Assembly: GCF_963675165.1 (NCBI RefSeq)
Contig: NC_087380.1
Coordinates: 6,456,071 to 6,520,070 of the forward strand
Length of the DNA: 64,000 nucleotides
Direction of reading: 5' to 3'
Source of the DNA: Halichondria panicea
Lineage: Eukaryota; Porifera; Demospongiae; Suberitida; Halichondriidae
Shown here: piece after piece, positions 10,475 to 21,780 of the stretch
Layout: every line of letters starts with the position of its first letter
Position numbering within the stretch: the stretch's first letter is position 1
Program-made: the position numbers and the translations under genes
The notes under the pieces: model-generated
The model's database searches: none
Told to the model about the DNA's origin: nothing
What the model saw: only the letters and a program-made list of their open reading frames with translations

Positions 10475-13400
10475 CACACAGCACTGAATTCCCCTGTGCT
10501 GAGGATGCAGAGGTTCGCCGCATCACTGCAGAACAGTGTGACCCGGTCTATGCCTTCAGACATCGTCTAGACCTCACCGACAATGCCACACTCCTTCAGG
10601 AGCAGCTAGACAACGCCCTCCTCTCTGCCAGCCCCGATCACCCGGAGTCTCTCCTGGATGCTCTACTACAAGTAGCCGTCTGCGAGGTAAGAAGGGATAT
10701 AGGCTAATACATAGGACCAAGGGCGTATGCCCTTGATAGGACAGAGCATTAAATCTTTTGATGCAAATTTCATAGCTTATTTGCTCTATGCTCTTCTGCA
10801 AAACATTGCTGTATAATTATATAGTTGTACGCTGTATGTACCACTACAGCGAATTTAATACATTAATTGAATTTCAGAGTGAAGTTGGATGGAGGGTCAA
10901 GGGTCAGTCCAGACGTATTGTACTGGCGATAACCGATGGAGACTATCATTACGCCTTGGATGGAAAGGTAAAACATACAACGATAGTTCTTTCTCCAGTA
11001 GCTATTAATTACAAATTTACTTGCACAACCACTTTTCTATTTCCTGAGCATATGAATGAGACCACCCTCTCTCCCATATACAGTTAGGAGGCTTGGTCGC
11101 TCAACCGGATGCTCAGTGTCGACTCTCCTCTACTGGAGAGTATGAAGATGCTCGTCTCTATGACTACCCTTCATCAGCGTTCATCTCTGATGTCCTCAAT
11201 GATAACAGGATCACTCCAATCTTTGCAGTACCTTCCCAGGTACCTTGTACTGTGTTAACAGTATACCGTATATCAGGTTTCTAATGTGAGGTTAATCGAT
11301 TGCGAATGACACACTGTACAAGCCTGATTGCATTTATGGAATATTGCATGCGCATGCTCATCCCTTGTGTTAATTTCTTTTGATTATCGAAAATTTGCAA
11401 TTTGCAATCGAAAGAACGTTGCATTCGAAACCCAATTATAGTAATGTTTGATATTACATACATTTGGACATGTTACATTTGTTTGCGTATAGTACATGTA
11501 ATCTTACATACATTGTTAGTGTGGCAGTGCAATTTTGAGTGTATAGGCCGGCCGACACGTGTTGTATATATGGCTACTAGCTACATGTATACGTATTTGT
11601 TACAGGTACGTATAAACCACATGCACTGGATGTCATGACAGCTAGGGAGGCATTCAGTACTAAAAAACACTTCAATGCAGGTTCGGTCCGTGTACGATGG
11701 TCTAGCAGCTGCCATCAGGTCAGCGTCTGTCGGAACTCTTGCAGCTGATGCCTCGGATATTATTACTCTAGTGGAGGACCAGTACAGGGTACATCACTCA
11801 TATCTTAGTGCAGACGTACATGTAGCTATTCACATTACGTATAATTATATCCTGCCTTTGCTGATTTGTGATTCTCTTAAATGCCATAAGCCTTCAACGT
11901 TCTCACACACACCTAACTATACATTCACCCCCCCTCCCCCCAGATCCTGGCGAGCACGGTGGTCCCCCTCCTCTCGACCACCCCAGAGCTACCCCCAGAC
12001 ATGCTCAGCGTTACTGTTCTACCCCTCAATGACTGGTGAGTTAAATATATGCTCATGAAGATTACATGCTTATTCTGATTTTTTAGCAGTGAGGGGATTT
12101 TTTCATCACACTATTACAGAGGCATGCATTTTGTCAGATGTTGCCATAATTTTCAATGGGTCTAATTGGTTATTTTTGTGTAAATGTTCACGATTACCCG
12201 CTTTACAGTATGATTGTGTATCAACTTGAGGGACGTATGAACTGACCAATGTATGCATACACACACAGTGGCCTAGGTGCATTGCGTGTGGACACAGCTG
12301 ACGTGTGTGAGAGCATTGTCTTCCCTAACACTGTTGACTATCGCGTGACAGTATCAGCTGCTCCCGAGGCCTGTCGTATCTTTGGCAACCAGTCAATCTC
12401 AGCCCAGATTCAGTTCATTGGATTTGGGAATGTTGACATTGATATCTCGCTAGCCTGTGACTGTGGCTGTGGTGATCCGGTATGTTCTATTTAACAGCTG
12501 CTAAATAATAATGAAGTAGCTAATTGCATTTTACGTACTGCTGTATTTTAGCAGATGCCCTGAGGTTTTTTGATTGTATTGTTCTATTGCAGGAGCCCGA
12601 CAGTGCCATGTGTAATGGAGAGGGGACATTTGAGTGCTCAACATGCATCTGTGATGATAACATGTGCGTACACTTGATATGTGTGTGTGTACGTGGCTGT
12701 ATTGTACATGTGAGGTACGTTTGTTCACTACTTGTTCTTGCTTACAGTGGTGGAGTGCAGTGTACGTGTCCAGTGGGAGGAGCTGAGCTGGGATGCATGT
12801 GAGTGTCATGTGATCATGCAATGTAACAGCTTACTCTCTTGCATGTCTGTACAAGTCTGCCTATTATGCATGCTCACCTCTCTTATCAGACTAATAATAG
12901 GCCTCGGCTCCCTAAGTTTATCAGGCCCAGTAGAGGAGCTCCATAGAAGATTGAATTGGTAGTGTTAGTATTAGTACAGTCATGTATATAACTATAGTTA
13001 CACAGAGCTCCAGTTGCAACACTTTCATAATTATCATGATGATGAGTGTACGTAGTAGGTATATATATGGACCCATTCCCCATACCTTCCCTGTGTATAT
13101 AGTAACCCCCTCGATATGCACTCATTCCCCCCCATGTAGTGACCCCCTGGATATGACTGGCAGTGTGTGCAATGGAGTGGGTCAGTGTGAGTGTGGGGAG
13201 TGTGTGTGTGACCAGATCAGTCAAGAATCAGAGCTTGTCTTCCAAGGATCATACTGTCAGTACAACCCACTCAACTGCCCCATCGCCAGGGACGACAGCG
13301 GACAGTTTAAACCTTGCGCTGGTGAGGAAAATACCAAGTCTGTACTTACATAGCTAGTTACATAGCCTAGTTGAGCTGCTATAATTGCGAAGGCATATAT

Positions 13401-14789
13401 AATATTCCTAACTGTATCTGGAACTTAGAGTTCCATTAAGTTACGAACAGCATTGTGCCAACCCTACTCACCTAGTGCATGCACTGTACCATGCACTTAC
13501 AATGATTATGTCCCAACACCCAGGTCACGGTGAATGCATAAACTCAGTGTGTCAATGCAACGAGCAGTTCACTGGAGGGGCGTGTGAGTGTACCCTGGAC
13601 AACAGCACCTGCATGGACCCGGCCGGTATCCCTGGCGACGACCTTTGCTCTGGGGAGGGGGAGTGTCAGTGTGGTCTGTGTATCTGTAATGACTACTCGC
13701 TCACATTCGGACGGTATTGTGAAGAGTGTGTGGTGAGTGGAGGTCATGTGACTACAAAGACAGCTCATGTGAACAGTCACTATCAACAGTAGCTATAGAG
13801 CATAACAAAATTTAACAGCTAACTAACGATAAATGTGTCAACATTTTCTTTCTGTTGTAGCGTTGTCGTACGTCTTGTTCCCGAGTGTCGCCGTGTGTGC
13901 GGTGCTCGCTGCTACCGGGGGTGGAGTGCTCTGATGAGTGTGAGGGGAGGGTCACCTTAATCAACGACACCACCCTCATGGCTAGTGGTGAGCAGACAGT
14001 CTTGTTGACGATGTTACAACTGCATGCACATCATCTACTACCTTCAATCATTACACTGTCATCACATTCAGTGCATGGTAGTTAAAATAATGTGCATGCA
14101 ATCAAAAATACAAATTTTCACGGTTTATCAGTACTCTTCAGTGAGTATAAAGTCTCTGCCCCCCCCCCCCTCCATACAATACACAGTCCCTGGAGATCTT
14201 GGTAGATTTTAGTATGCTCCCAATAGCTAAGCGTGTAACAATTTGATAATTAACTGCCCTGTACAGATCTCAAGGTATGCTCTGTACGGGAGGGCAGCTG
14301 TGAGGTACGCTATCGTATCAGTGAAGCCATTGAAGGTGACGAGAGTGACATCTTCGTTGTGCTGGACATGGGCCAATCAGCTTTGAGTGTGCTCCTTGGT
14401 GGGTCAGCTGACTGTAACCCCGCTCCCCTCATCTGGCCGATATTCGTGGGCATCATCCTCGGTATAGTGGTGGTGGGGATACTGGCCGTGGTGCTATGGC
14501 GATGCTGCACGTATTTGGGAGAGTATTTGGAATATCGACAGTGGATGAAGAGTGTCGAAGATCAATCTGCAAGGGTGAGGGAATTTGTCTATGTAATAAT
14601 AGTGACGCTTGTATCCTATAGTGAGTTGACCAGCTATACATTGTTGTGGCTGTCAGAGCTATAGATTAAATTCTGTCCAATAAATTACTATAGAATGAAT
14701 GTGTTTTCTTACAGACTGGAGATAATCCGTTGTTTGTGGACCCCAATGCGAAATACCAGAACCCCCGCTACCGAGGACAGAGTAGCTAG
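7803..14789 (+). CDS. Integrin beta subunit, 19 exons
   Basis: Exons: 7803-7875, 8702-8772, 8988-9116, 9390-9450, 9672-9803, 10094-10184, 10482-10686, 10878-10967, 11084-11239, 11681-11788, 11944-12035, 12269-12479, 12593-12663, 12748-12798, 13140-13321, 13524-13732, 13861-13987, 14267-14574, 14715-14789. All phases agree, giving about 813 aa. Order: signal peptide (MATRLHLLLIGLLLL), Cys-rich PSI segment, beta-I domain, hybrid domain, integrin EGF repeats with CxCxxC patterns, beta tail, one TM helix (IVVVGILAVVLW), and a cytoplasmic tail with two NPxY/F motifs (NPLF, NPRY) for talin and kindlin. The family forms alpha-beta heterodimers for matrix adhesion. The MIDAS is DLTLT, not the usual DxSxS. 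RIGFGSFIDK and ITPIFAV are characteristic beta-I strands. Possible poly-A signal AATAAA at 15117-15122. Paralogue type is not assigned. Confidence 0.93.
10345..10480. repeat. (CA)n microsatellite ending at the integrin exon 7 acceptor
   Basis: Over 130 bp of AC repeat in integrin intron 6. It runs straight into the acceptor CAG at 10479-10481, with no intervening pyrimidine tract. Reading through it gives a His-Thr run ending in a stop, so it is intronic. Confidence 0.85.
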
Positions 14790-15222
14790 TCAATCAAACT
14801 GTTTTTTTAGAACATTCAACTTCAAGTGAACCACATGCTAGCTTTTTTTATGCTGATTTACTTATTTCATGAACATTATGTTTGTATGACTCGTGTGTTA
14901 ATCATCATGCTCCTGTATATAAAGTTTTTATAGCTTTGCTTTTTGGTTGACCACAATGTAGTTGGGCGGAGTCCAAGCACACATTGGTTGGACTCCGCCC
15001 AACTAGTCTAGTAGGACACAATGTTTACTCTGCAATGTTTTTAATTAATATCCTGGTTACAATCGATCATAGACTAATTATTATTGTTATATAGGTATAA
15101 TTATAATTATATCTACAATAAAAGTGAATCAGAAAAGAGTCAACATCCATACTGTACTGTCACAGCAAGTGAGTTAAATCCACTAGATCTCATAATCATC
15201 ATCAATCTCATTCACCTCAGAT
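14790..15222. other. Intergenic region with an 18-bp-stem hairpin
   Basis: The integrin 3' UTR and the upstream region of the next gene. It holds a perfect inverted repeat with arms 14959-14976 and 14988-15005 (TTGGGCGGAGTCCAA and complement, 11-nt loop) and AATAAA at 15117-15122. No coding sequence recognised. Confidence 0.6.
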
Positions 15223-18018
15223 ATGCTGCCTAGAAGTATTCTCAGCTGGTTAGTACTGCTACTGATCCTAGCTACTGTTACCAGGAGTGAGCACTATCAC
15301 ATTGTGCCGGTGGATTCAACTGATTTGTGTAATGGATATAAAAATGGAACTTGTTTCACTCTCGAGCAGCTTGTTCAAACGGACCTGTTATCTGGTGGAG
15401 AAGATCTCACCTTGAGCTTTCTACCTGGAGATCATGTGCTAACTGAGCAGTTATTGATTAGTAACTTCTCATACGTGCAAATCACCAGCGAGAATACAAA
15501 TACAACTGTAGTTGGATTCCATAGCAATGGTACGATACGTTTCGTTAGTAGAATTACTGAATTAAATATCGAACACTTGAGTTTTGTTAGAGCGAATGTT
15601 GGACCTCAAAACTTTGATCAAAGTTTTATTATCATTGACAGTGCCCACGATGTCTATATCAAAGACTGCTACTTTATAAACTTTGAATTACTCAATCAGG
15701 CGGAAACTCACATAGTTAAGATTGCTAATACTCAAACTGCAACAATTGAGAGCACTCTCTTTATGAACAACACTGGTCGGGCACTGCACGTTGAAGCTGA
15801 TGATGTGTACATAACAAATAGTGTGTTCACTAGAAATGATGGAGGTGCAATTGACATTCAATCAAACAATGCACTGATCAACAACACCGAGTTCAGCTAC
15901 AATAGTGCTTGGAGCGGAGGAGCAGCAGTACAAGTGGTATCTGGTACTGTAGTAATCACTTGGTGTAATTTCACAAATAACGAAGCTTCTAACTATGGTG
16001 GAGCGATTAGTGTTTACTCAGGTAGTGTGTTCATCTTCGACAATGAGCTGACAAACAACAGAGCTAGACATAGAGGAGTGATTAAATTTTATGTTGACTC
16101 AGGCAAAATGTCCATCTTTAACAGTAGTACGCTTGACGACAACAGTGTTGACCATGGAGTGATTTACGGTTTTCAGCCTTCCTTGATCTTAAAAGACGCT
16201 ATAAATATTTCTTTTCAACCCTGCACATGCCCTCTTGGACTCAAACCAATTAAGTCTGATATTGAGTGCAAGTGTGACTGTGATCCAGTCCTGCAACAAT
16301 ATCAGATAACAAATTGTTCTGAGAAAAATGGGACCATAAAACTGGAAAGTAACATATGGATAAGAGTCGCAAATACCACCAATAGAACAGGTTATGTTGT
16401 TAGCAACTGTACATTTGACTATTGTGTAGAAAAACCAGTCAATATCAGTTTAAGCAACCCTGACGAACAGTGTGGCAACAATCGAAGTGGTGTCTTGTGT
16501 GGAGAATGTGAACCAGGACTCAGTCTTGTGTTGGCTACATCAAAATGTAGAGAATGCTCTAATCTTTACCTTCTTCTACTAATACCGTTTGCGTTGGCAG
16601 GTATATTGCTAGTTGCTTTAGTTCTCGTGCTCAACATCACTATAGCAACTGGAAATATTCATGGCCTCATATTTTACGCCAACATGGTAGCTGCTAATAG
16701 AACAATTTTCTTTCCTAATTTAGATAACTTTTTAACCGTTTTCGTATCATGGGTTAATCTTGACCTGGGAATTGAGACATGTTTTTACGATGGAATGAAC
16801 TCACAAGCAAAAGTACTCCTTCAACTTGTTTTTCTCGCTTACTTGTTTCTTCTAATGTTTCTTATTATCATTTTGAACAAGTACTATGACTCATTTTCAA
16901 AGCTCCTCTCCAACAGGAACCTATTTGCTGCCCTAGGCACATTAGCCATACTCTCTTATTCCAAGCTCTTACGGTTTATCGTTGCTGCACTGCAATACAG
17001 GGTTTTAAATTATCCTGATGATACGAATGATATAGTTTGGCTGTACGATGGCAACGTACAATACTTCACTCCCGATCACATCCCTCAATTTGTTGTTGCT
17101 GCCATTATCCTCATTGCCGGTGGATTGTTTACTATACTACTCTTTTTTGGACAATGGTTTTCGCACTGTTCAATGGTTATGAAATGGACTAAAAACACAA
17201 AGTACATTGGTTTCATGGATGCATACCATGCTCCATTCACTCCCAAGCATCGCTACTGGGTGGGACTGCTCCTCTTTGCTCTGATTATCCACAATCTAGT
17301 AACTGCTATGGCTCCAGACATATTTCTTCCTGTGCTATCCTCTGGGATTCTATCTCTTGGACTGATTGGATGGAAACTGTTGAATAATCGTTTGTATAAA
17401 AATACATTCTGTGGTTCCCTCGAAACTCTGTATCTACTCAATATTGCTACTCTAGCATTTGGCACCTTCTATGCCAAAGATATTAAAAAAGATCAGTCAG
17501 CACTAGCCAATACTTCAATGGCTATATCATTCACTTTATTTGTGACAACCCTCTGCTACCATTTTTACCAATTCATACTCAAGAAGAGCAATACATGGCT
17601 GAGAATAGAGGACACCATAAGGAACTTAAGAGCTGGTGCTGCAGACATGAGACTACGACGAGCTAATGGCAGGGATTTATATCTGCAGGTAGCCAATGAA
17701 GAAGAAGACAATAATTTTCTTGAAGCAGTAGACGACTATGAACAAAGAGACCCAGTGGACCAACTTTACACTGATGGAGCCGCCATGGACCAACCTTACA
17801 CTGATGAAACCGTGGAAGAAACTGACCCTGATCGGTACATCACTCCTACCATCATCAGACCAGCCATGAGGCCGGACAAGCTGAGACTATCCTACATGGA
17901 TGATTTAGCTCCCCTCACTACAGAGGACTACAGAAGACGAGCCACCCCTTCTCCAACAGTCAATCATCGTCCTGTTGTTACACACACAGAAATCGGCCCC
18001 ATACGCGATGAAGTGTGA
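15223..18018 (+). CDS. Beta-helix ectodomain, multi-pass membrane receptor-like protein
   Basis: Single exon, 931 aa. A signal peptide (MLPRSILSWLVLLLILATV) precedes about 300 residues of short beta-strand repeats with FxxN and GGA[IVA] motifs (FTRN-DGGAI, FSYN-SGGAA, FTNN-YGGAI). This is a right-handed beta-helix of the pectin-lyase or Pmp type, with many N-glycosylation sequons. A Cys-rich hinge follows (CGNNRSGVLCGECEPG, residues about 415-445), then about eight hydrophobic segments between residues 445 and 790. The cytosolic tail is acidic and rich in Tyr, Pro and Thr (PYTDE, DPDRYI, PPxxR-like). The layout suggests a surface receptor or sensor; ligand and output are unknown. The neighbouring partial copy shows that it belongs to a duplicating family. 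AATAAA lies at 18276-18281. I do not recognise a named orthologue. Confidence 0.85.
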   Translation: MLPRSILSWLVLLLILATVTRSEHYHIVPVDSTDLCNGYKNGTCFTLEQLVQTDLLSGGEDLTLSFLPGDHVLTEQLLISNFSYVQITSENTNTTVVGFHSNGTIRFVSRITELNIEHLSFVRANVGPQNFDQSFIIIDSAHDVYIKDCYFINFELLNQAETHIVKIANTQTATIESTLFMNNTGRALHVEADDVYITNSVFTRNDGGAIDIQSNNALINNTEFSYNSAWSGGAAVQVVSGTVVITWCNFTNNEASNYGGAISVYSGSVFIFDNELTNNRARHRGVIKFYVDSGKMSIFNSSTLDDNSVDHGVIYGFQPSLILKDAINISFQPCTCPLGLKPIKSDIECKCDCDPVLQQYQITNCSEKNGTIKLESNIWIRVANTTNRTGYVVSNCTFDYCVEKPVNISLSNPDEQCGNNRSGVLCGECEPGLSLVLATSKCRECSNLYLLLLIPFALAGILLVALVLVLNITIATGNIHGLIFYANMVAANRTIFFPNLDNFLTVFVSWVNLDLGIETCFYDGMNSQAKVLLQLVFLAYLFLLMFLIIILNKYYDSFSKLLSNRNLFAALGTLAILSYSKLLRFIVAALQYRVLNYPDDTNDIVWLYDGNVQYFTPDHIPQFVVAAIILIAGGLFTILLFFGQWFSHCSMVMKWTKNTKYIGFMDAYHAPFTPKHRYWVGLLLFALIIHNLVTAMAPDIFLPVLSSGILSLGLIGWKLLNNRLYKNTFCGSLETLYLLNIATLAFGTFYAKDIKKDQSALANTSMAISFTLFVTTLCYHFYQFILKKSNTWLRIEDTIRNLRAGAADMRLRRANGRDLYLQVANEEEDNNFLEAVDDYEQRDPVDQLYTDGAAMDQPYTDETVEETDPDRYITPTIIRPAMRPDKLRLSYMDDLAPLTTEDYRRRATPSPTVNHRPVVTHTEIGPIRDEV

Positions 18019-18557
18019 GCTGACTTATTTAGCCTTATACATTATGTATAGGCATACTGATAGCATAATTCATAACTGTTGTTAGGCAATTTTTGTGTTA
18101 TGTTTATAGTTTATAAAGAAACTGTTTTGTAGAGGCAAAAAAAGTATATTAAGAATATTTGATTCCCATGCATTGGCTAACAATTAAGACAATTATGTAC
18201 AAGCTTATACTAACCATAGCTCAGTATTAGATTATGCTTTTTTTCACCCATTATTCTATTCTTTAATTCTTGAAAAATAAATGTATTCTATAATAACAAG
18301 TCAAGTAAAAAGTCAAAAAATGCGACATATTCAAAACTAAGATGTAGACATAAACATTGTAGTTACACACCTTTATGGTTATTCTTACTCATAAAATTGA
18401 TAGCGCACACAAATAATTATACAAACTCAAACACAAAAATAAGCAAAACACATGCCTGCAGTGATAATAATTAATTATAGTACATCATAAAGTTATAAGC
18501 AGCCTGTAGGGGGAGGGGCACTAGTCACTGAGGGGGTGGCAGAAGCTGATTACTCAC

Positions 18558-18651
18558 CTCATACATGACAAGGGTATAGTCATCTTCTGCTGTTGTGTTG
18601 GCAAAGTTAGTCAAAAAGTGCAAATAACTTAATTCCTGAGTGTGAGTCGGC
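18558..18651 (-). other. Candidate minus-strand exon of an unknown gene
   Basis: Read on the minus strand, a CCCACCCACAG acceptor is followed by an open frame (PTHTQELSYLHFL, then NFANTTAEDDYTLVMYE) and a strong donor GAG|GTGAGT. A possible final exon lies just downstream, ending in AYNFMMYYN and a stop. The diverged copy at 21080-21185 keeps FANTxAEDDYxLV with mainly silent or conservative changes, then breaks frame. This hints at past coding constraint. I do not recognise the protein, and chance is not excluded. Confidence 0.3.
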
Positions 18652-18735
18652 TGTGGGTGGGGAAGTAACTGCATGACTGCAAAAAACAAGATTCATAGAA
18701 CCATGCAAGTGTTCTATTTTAATATGCTGTGTTTA

Positions 18736-18956
18736 TACCGTATTACTAGAATATTTTGCGGGTGAAAAACTTTTGCAAATGAGCCAAATCAGCAGAAATT
18801 TTCACCCTTTGCGATCTAACTATTGCGTTCTGGCAAGGATCGTGTGTATTTTACTAGTAATAATTTAGGTTTTGCAGATTTTATTGTTGCGAATTGATCA
18901 ACCATCGCAAAGTTCGCAAATGTTTGATGCTCGCAAAACATTCTAGTAATACGGTA
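18736..18956. mobile_element. MITE with TACCGTATTACTAGAAT termini
   Basis: 221 bp bounded by inverted repeats TACCGTATTACTAGAAT and ATTCTAGTAATACGGTA. The interior has Ts, GCAAA and TTTGC motifs but no coding capacity. The TACCGTA start is shared with the elements at 30907, 34057, 49611 and 52511, suggesting one superfamily. Confidence 0.8.
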
Positions 18957-19283
18957 CTTCGAATCGATGTTACTTACGACCATTAAATTTTGTATGGATT
19001 CAGATCATCTCCATTTACAATGAAGAATTCATTTTTATGGTTGTCGAAATCATGCTGAGGCTATAGCACACTGGAACGAATTTGCATTCAAAATCAGAAC
19101 TAAAGCGTATAAACTCTCCTCAAGTGATAGCCTATATAGTTCAGTATACATGACTGTTTAAAATTAATGTGTACATGCATGTGATACGTTGCTGAATGGC
19201 ATCCTCAAAAAGATCCAAAGAATCACCACAGTATAGAATCTACTAAAAACTTCAATGGCTTTTATTAACTTGTACTTGAATAA

Positions 19284-20696
19284 TACTTGTACTTCTACTA
19301 ATACCGTTTGCGTTGGCAGGTATATTGCTAGTTGCTTTAATTCTCGTGCTCAACATCACCATAGCAACTGGAAATATTCATGGCCTCATATTTTACGCCA
19401 ACATAGTAGCTGCTAATAAAGCAATTTTCTTTCCTATTGCAAATAACTTTTTAACAGTTTTTGTATCATGGGTGAATCTTGACTTGGAATCGAGATATGC
19501 TTTTACGATGGAATGAACTCTCAAGCAAAAGTACTTCTTCAACTTGTCTTTCCCGCTTACTTGTTTCTTTTAATGTTCTTAATAATAATTTTGAGCAAGT
19601 ACTTTGATTCATTTGCAAAGCTCCTCTCTAACAGGAACCCGGTTGCTGCCCTAGGCACACTTGTCCTACTCTCTTATTCCAAACTCTTACAGCTTATCGT
19701 TGCTGCACTACAAAACAGGATCTTAGAATATTACGACGGTTCAACCAAGACTGTTTGGTTGTTTGACGGCAACGTGCTATACTTCACTCCCAAACACATC
19801 CCTCAGTTTGTTGCTGCTGTCATGACCCTCATTGCTGGTGGATTGTTCACTGTAGTACTGTTCTTTGGACAATGGTTTTCACGGTGTTCTAAGGTTATGA
19901 TATGAACCAAAAACACATATTACATTGGTTTTATGGATACATACCATGCTCCATTCACTCCCAAGCATCGCTACTGGGCGGGACTGCTCCTCTTTGCTCT
20001 GATTGCTCATAATATAGTAGCTCCCATGGCTCCAGACACTTCTCTCCCTGCACTATCATCTGGGTGCATTGCAGTCAGACTGATATCATTGAACAACTGA
20101 GTGTACAAAAAGCAACTTAATGAATATTTAGTTTCTACTTAATGTCAGCATTCTATCTATTGGCACCTCTTATGTTGTTGAAACACACCAACAACAAGAA
20201 ACACTGACTATTATTCCAATGTCTATAGCTTTCATCCTCTTTGTGACAATCATCTGCTACCATTTCCACCACTTCATACTAAAAAAGACCCAAATATGGC
20301 CCAAGATAAAGGAAGTCGCAAATAACTTGACAACTGGTGCTGCATATAAAAATAACCGACAACCTAACAACGCCATGGCAATGCAGCTTGCAGCCAATGA
20401 AATTGATGACGATGACAATGACAATGAACGACTTATAGCTGAGCAAATACACATTGTAGACCCACTACCTTACACTAATTAATGGAGCAGTGAGAGAAAC
20501 TGACCCTGATCGTTACATCCTTCCTCCTATCATCAGACCAGCCACGAGGTCCGACCAGCTAAGAGAGCCTGCCCTGGATGAACTAACCCCCCTCACCAAA
20601 GAGGACTACAGAAGACCAGCCCTTCCCTCTACAAGAGTCAACCGTCGTCCTGCTGTTACATACACAGAAATCGGCCCCATATGCAATAAAGTGTGA
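19284..20696 (+). pseudogene. Truncated, broken copy of the beta-helix receptor gene
   Basis: Homologous to 16570-18018 of the upstream gene, from the first TM segment to the C-terminus, at high nucleotide identity. The signal peptide, beta-helix and Cys-rich hinge are missing. Visible breaks: a one-base deletion near 19485 (after VSWVNLDL), an in-frame TGA at 19903-19905 where the parent has KW, a TGA at 20098-20100, scrambled sequence at 20100-20215, and a TAA at 20480-20482. The last frame (ETDPDRYILPPIIRP to GPICNKV) still aligns with the parent tail. Copying may also have carried along the downstream 18.5-18.64 kb segment. Confidence 0.88.
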
Positions 20697-21780
20697 ACTG
20701 TCTTAATTAGCTGAGGTAATGGCATTGTGATTAGTTCCAACAGTTATTGTTGTTGGCATTTGTTTAGAGAGAGCTTTTTTGTAGAGATAAAATAGTTGTG
20801 CTTATATATATTATTTGTACTTATATTCGATTCCCACAAATGGATAATTATGTATGCTATACCATAGTTGTGATCATGTATACATGTCATGTGACTCGTG
20901 TGTTCTCCCAAAAATATCTGGTTAGATAGGAAAGATTCTAAGCAAACAATTTTGGAGATGTTGTGTGCATTATGTGCCAGGGCTTAGTTAGGGTTAGGGG
21001 AAGGGCACTAGTTTGCTGAGAGGGTGAGAGAAGCACATCACTCACTAGCCTCCTATACACAAGCATATAGCTCTGTGAAGTGGGCGTGGGGACGAGGCTA
21101 ATTACTCACCTCATAGTTATGTGACAAGGGCGTAGTCATCTTCGGCTGCTGTGTTGGCAAAATCCGTAAAAGTGCAAATAATTTCGAATACTGTGTGTAG
21201 GTGGGTGGGGAAATGACAGCATATACATGTACACTACATGTAGTCTATATACATGCAGTCTGTATATTATGTGTAGGAATGCAATTACTGCTGTATTAGC
21301 CTATACACAATGGAGTTCACATAATTATATAGAAACATGCATGGTCATAAATAAATTCGCTACAACATGCATGTACACTGTACACTCACTTTATTATATA
21401 TACTGACTGAACCATCGAAAGATCAAAGCTCAAGATAAAATTATAATTATGCTTACCTTACGATGACATATTTTTGCAGGTATTAATTTCTGCGCAAAAA
21501 AACAAAACATGACAGTACAGATACTGGTGAACAACAGGACGTACACTACGGATTCTGATGTTTCCTCTGTCTGTGAGTGCCTGGCCTTTAGTTCTGACTG
21601 ACACATTGGATTATTGCAACACTAACATACATTAATTTTATTGTCATTTTCTATTTTTAAAGGCTGCAGTTACCAGCAGCCCCACCCCCTAGGGTGCAAA
21701 GGGAAGAGAGGAAGCCCCTTCATGAACAGACAGTTAACGATCTTTACCTACTAGACATTGCACCATTGCAAGAAACTGCA
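20697..21780. other. Spacer upstream of RTCA
   Basis: Contains the diverged duplicate of the 18.5-kb downstream segment (about 20998-21185). Nothing else is recognised. An open frame continues upstream of the first RTCA ATG to a possible acceptor at 21661-21662 (TTTTTAAAG), so an earlier RTCA 5' exon is possible but none was found in phase. Confidence 0.5.

Larger units (their letters stand above)
18019..19283. other. 3' flank and spacer with a MITE
   Basis: Holds the poly-A signal at 18276-18281, a minus-strand candidate exon at 18558-18651 and a MITE at 18736-18956. The segment 18505-18640 is repeated, diverged, at 20998-21185, so the duplication that made the pseudogene extended downstream of the coding region. 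Confidence 0.6.

Noticed and set aside
10118-10707. His-Thr-rich reading frames across integrin intron 6
   Set aside because: Microsatellite translation. Joining 10184 to 10482 restores the beta-I domain in phase.
21510-21605. Possible upstream RTCA exon (MTVQILVNNR... with donor TCT|GTGAGT)
   Set aside because: Its phase does not fit the candidate acceptor at 21661; joining gives an early stop.
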